From the NCBI RefSeq assembly GCF_000247695.1, contig NW_004624781.1:8951522-9015521 (forward strand): a stretch of 64,000 bases of DNA, given 5' to 3'. Positions 61,848-64,000 of the stretch are shown here, piece by piece. The notes below the pieces were generated by a model. It was not told the origin of the DNA, did not search any database, and saw only the letters and a program-made list of their open reading frames with translations. Numbering within the stretch: position 1 is the stretch's first letter; each line of letters starts with the position of its first letter. This stretch comes from Heterocephalus glaber (lineage: Eukaryota; Chordata; Mammalia; Rodentia; Bathyergidae). Both the position numbers and the translations under genes were made by a program.

Positions 61848-62355
61848 AAAGGACACAGAACTACTTGTCCAAGGATGCATTGCTAGCTAGTAGGGCCTAG
61901 CATGTTGATTTTTTGCAATCTGCTTGGCTGTCTCACTCCTAGCTCCCAACAAAAATAAGGCAAGGGCACTACTTTCATTGTCTGGGTGCCAAAACAGAGA
62001 TTTCCCCTGCTTAATAAGAATGTAATCAGATTTGACACCAGTCTCAGCATTATTCCACATACTATTCTTTTAGTCCCCTACTAAAAAATAAAATAAAATA
62101 CAATGAAATGAAGTGTTGCGGGAAGAAGTACCAGAATGCATAATGCTCCAAGATGATGAGTTAAGGACGCACAGATTTACTAATCATTTAATCACTGAAA
62201 CAACAGGCAGGCAAGAACAAGATCGTGCTTAATACAGTAACACAAGATTGCATCCACAAATGGATGCCAGTGGGTTAAAATGGGAGGCCCAGATGAAATG
62301 GGTTAAATTCACAGATTGGACAGAAAAAAAACCCAAAAAACAAAAACACCCACAT

Positions 62356-62709
62356 GAAGTTGCGAAACTACCTTTATTGGTTCTACACAGCCAAGCAAGT
62401 GACTAGAACCACCATTGCAAAGCAGTCTGCGGCAAACTTGGTTGCAAGATGCAAAGAAGCCACACTAACCCTTGGACAGAAATCACCCCTCCCATACTAG
62501 TTTGTTCTTGTTAGCCACACAAGCTTCATTTTTAACTTACTGAGTTCCTCAAGAAATGCTTGATGTTCTGCCTCCCTGTTCCACAATCAAGAGGACTCCC
62601 TGGCTGACAGAGGGAAGACTGACTCACAGCAGGTTATCTGTCACTCGGATAATTCTCGGGTTTTTCAGATGCATGTGCCCAGTGAAGCCATCTTTAAGTT
62701 CGGTGTGAC
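62356..62709 (-). other. Possible minus-strand terminal exon with AATAAA signal, unidentified
   Basis: On the minus strand a TTTTTTGTAG acceptor (AG at 62710-62711) precedes an open stretch reading HTELKDGFTGHMHLKNPRII then RVTDNLL, with a TGA at 62624-62626. About 250 bp of non-coding sequence follows, up to an AATAAA at 62373-62378. The sequence after the signal is not A-rich, so this does not look like a processed retrocopy. I do not recognise the peptide. It could be an alternative last exon of a short USP3 transcript, the 3' end of a non-coding RNA, or chance. Alternative donor-like sites (CTGCT|GTGAGT and CTCA|GTAAGT) within it mean it might instead be an internal exon. Confidence 0.3.
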
Positions 62710-63589
62710 CTACAAAAAATCCACAAGTGTGCTAATTGACCAGTTTGTATTCTTGTAGTTTACTACAGATGAGCCTAATTGCCCCAATCCTTGTGAGGTA
62801 GGCTTTTCCGAGTTGTTTACTTTGGTCATTTTTTTCAAATCTCTTTTGAAAAAATTTAAACAACAGTCATCGCACCGCAGCTACAGCTAACGTACCACCA
62901 ACTTGTAAAACGATGTGATACACCTTTTGTAGTTCCATATTCAACATTCAACGTTGAAGATACATTCATAGGTAAGAGCTAATTTACACAAATGCCTGGA
63001 TCCTCACAAAAGAACTGCAATAATGCCCTGTGAAACCAATTAACTAGTTCATTTTTAAAGGCTTCATGCGGAAAAATACATCTGACTTTACAAAGGCAGC
63101 AAAGCGTCAAATGCTTGGGGGGGGGGGGATAAACCTGCGGTTGTTTCTATTCCTTATCCTAGAATACATTTCTCTTTGTAGCACTACCATTTTTTTTCTC
63201 TAAGAACATAATCACCCTTTAAGAAGTAACCTGTCAAAAGTGTTAACATTCTCTAATTCCCCAGCTCCGACCCACATTGAGAAATGTCACACAGCTAAAT
63301 CGTACGTTCGCTATTTTTCTACATTTCTTCAAACGAACTTAAGGAAATTCTTAAGCGCACAATCCAATTTTTACTCTATAACCCAAGCTACCGGTGATCA
63401 TCTTGGAGCTAATAAACAAAGACTCTAGCGGCACCAGGGCCCTACCAGGAAGTAATCAAAGCAGGGTGGCCGGTGCGATCCTAAGTCGCTTAGAGAAGAC
63501 AATGACAGGGCACTAAGGGATTCCTAGGGGGCCAGTGGGAAGAGTTAAAATGCTTAAGACTATTCCAAAGCATCCCCTAAACCTAGTAA

Positions 63590-64000
63590 CTATTTCACAG
63601 CGCACGAACTCTGGAACCGCAACGCAATTCCAGGCAACCCAAAAGACGGTCCAGAAACAATCTTTGAAATGCAAACTCGAGCCGCCCCTCCAAAGCATCT
63701 GTTGGCTGGAGCTCCGGAGCTGTGGAGCCCTCAGTTTGTTTTCAAACTTCACCCTCCCCGACTGACGAAAGACTCCGGCCTCGGCCGCCCGAGCTTCCGA
63801 GGCTGCCGGAGCCCGCGGGGGAAGGGACACAAGCGCTGCTGAGGCAGGCGGCGGCCCAGACAAAGCTGAGCCGGGAAAGAGGAGCTTTTCCCGTCCGGTC
63901 CGCTAAGAAGGCGGCCCCCGGGCCCAGCCGCACGTGCGGCCGCCCTGGGGGGCGACACCCTCCCCCCGGCCCCCAGGTCCCCGCCCGCCGCGGCCCCGGA
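63590..64000. promoter_or_regulatory. CpG island at the 5' end of USP3 (partial)
   Basis: GC content and CpG frequency rise sharply after about 63.6 kb and peak in the last 250 bases, unlike the AT-rich remainder. The first coding exon of USP3 (starting MECPH) is not seen, so the island probably surrounds an exon and start site just beyond 64000, and this part would lie downstream of the promoter. Open frames here (63513-63958) are by-products of high GC. Placement of the transcription start is inference. Confidence 0.8.
63927..63940. promoter_or_regulatory. 14-bp perfect palindrome centred on a CACGTG E-box
   Basis: GCCGCACGTGCGGC is self-complementary over all 14 bases and has CACGTG at its centre, the core bound by USF, MYC/MAX and TFE-type factors. 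It sits in the CpG island, about where a promoter-proximal element would be expected. Binding is inference. Confidence 0.45.

Larger units (their letters stand above)
8330..64000 (-). other. USP3: USP3 transcription unit, partial (coding exons 2-8 by human exon order)
   Basis: The gene runs right to left. Seven exons with consensus splice sites join without a frame break to give residues about 31-254 of USP3, a nuclear cysteine protease that removes ubiquitin from histones H2A and H2B and acts in DNA-damage signalling and S-phase progress. Exon lengths in transcription order are 61, 132, 84, 82, 83, 114 and 114 bp. Identification rests on my memory of the human protein: the reading is nearly identical, with differences at about residues 66 (Ile), 80 (Pro), 131 (Tyr), 132 (Arg), 141 (Ser) and 214 (Ser). 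No frameshift or stop is seen, so the gene looks intact here. Missing are the first coding exon (about 30 residues, beyond 64000) and everything after about residue 254 (left of base 1). Introns 1 (over 29 kb) and 3 (11.5 kb) are the largest. Confidence 0.95.
34915..64000 (-). other. USP3 intron 1 (partial; may reach the first exon beyond the edge)
   Basis: At least 29 kb and the most repeat-dense part of the window. The unassigned AT-rich stretches over 300 bases are: 34.92-35.58, 35.78-36.86, 37.14-37.42, 39.39-41.35 (with faint MIR-like pieces near 40.8 and 41.6 kb), 42.50-42.75, 43.0-43.45, 45.16-45.86, 45.95-46.88, 47.01-48.38, 53.9-54.88, 55.46-57.80, 57.90-58.77, 58.88-59.80, 59.89-60.64, 60.82-61.77 and 61.85-62.37 kb. 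No further USP3 coding exon was found, which fits the large first intron of the human gene. Confidence 0.65.

Noticed and set aside
62870..62990. 37-codon minus-strand open stretch starting ATGAATGTATC, upstream of the terminal-exon-like block
   Set aside because: Too short, with unconvincing splice signals on the minus strand; cannot be tied to the block at 62.36-62.71 kb.
63513..63958. Overlapping frames of 60-116 codons in the CpG island
   Set aside because: Long frames are expected in GC-rich DNA, and none reads like the USP3 N-terminus or has a matching donor.
1..64000. Functional tRNA genes (many GATTTAGCTCAGTGG boxes)
   Set aside because: Every case is an ID SINE with GGTACC plus an A tail, and most have target-site duplications; none folds as a complete tRNA with terminator.

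Overview
This window is nuclear DNA from a rodent. The evidence is about 48 copies of a tRNA-derived ID-type SINE (tRNA part reading GATTTAGCTCAGTGG, ending GGTACC plus an A tail), 7SL-derived B1 elements with the rodent internal duplication, and fused B1-ID dimers. B1-ID dimers and this GGTACC-ended ID variant point away from mouse and rat towards another lineage such as the beaver/kangaroo-rat or squirrel-related groups; the species cannot be fixed from this sequence alone.

The only protein-coding gene I can support is USP3, on the minus strand: the ubiquitin-specific protease that deubiquitinates histones H2A and H2B. Seven consecutive coding exons lie, in transcription order, at 34914-34854, 30636-30505, 19008-18925, 14630-14549, 12458-12376, 11000-10887 and 8443-8330. 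All have GT-AG borders and their phases join exactly. Together they encode about residues 31-254 of a protein of about 520: most of the ZnF-UBP zinc finger, the linker, the catalytic Cys box (Cys168) and the start of the USP fold. The first coding exon should lie just beyond the right edge, inside the CpG island that begins near 63.6 kb. The exons for the rest of the catalytic domain, including the His box, lie beyond the left edge. Every long open reading frame in the window is a transposon remnant or a chance frame.

Layout: 1-8.3 kb is intron 8, mostly a dead near-full-length L1 with three nested IDs. 8.3-19 kb holds exons 8 to 4, with old DNA transposons (Tigger-like, MER5A-like and a short hAT-type element), a MIR and a MaLR LTR between them. 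19-35 kb is introns 3 and 2 with exons 3 and 2. 35-64 kb is intron 1, dense in IDs, with two more MaLR LTRs, an MLT1-like LTR, old L1M/HAL1 pieces, a 5' fragment of U2 snRNA between direct repeats, a GC-rich retrocopy-like block, a possible minus-strand terminal exon at 62.37-62.71 kb, and the CpG island.

I found no new multigene system. The most unusual items are the tailless, duplication-flanked insertions (31 nt of U2, 42 nt of ID) within 1.3 kb of each other, an ID joined to a foreign 3' tail inside a single pair of target-site duplications, an 80 bp hAT-type element with an 8 bp duplication, and the unidentified terminal-exon-like block near the promoter.
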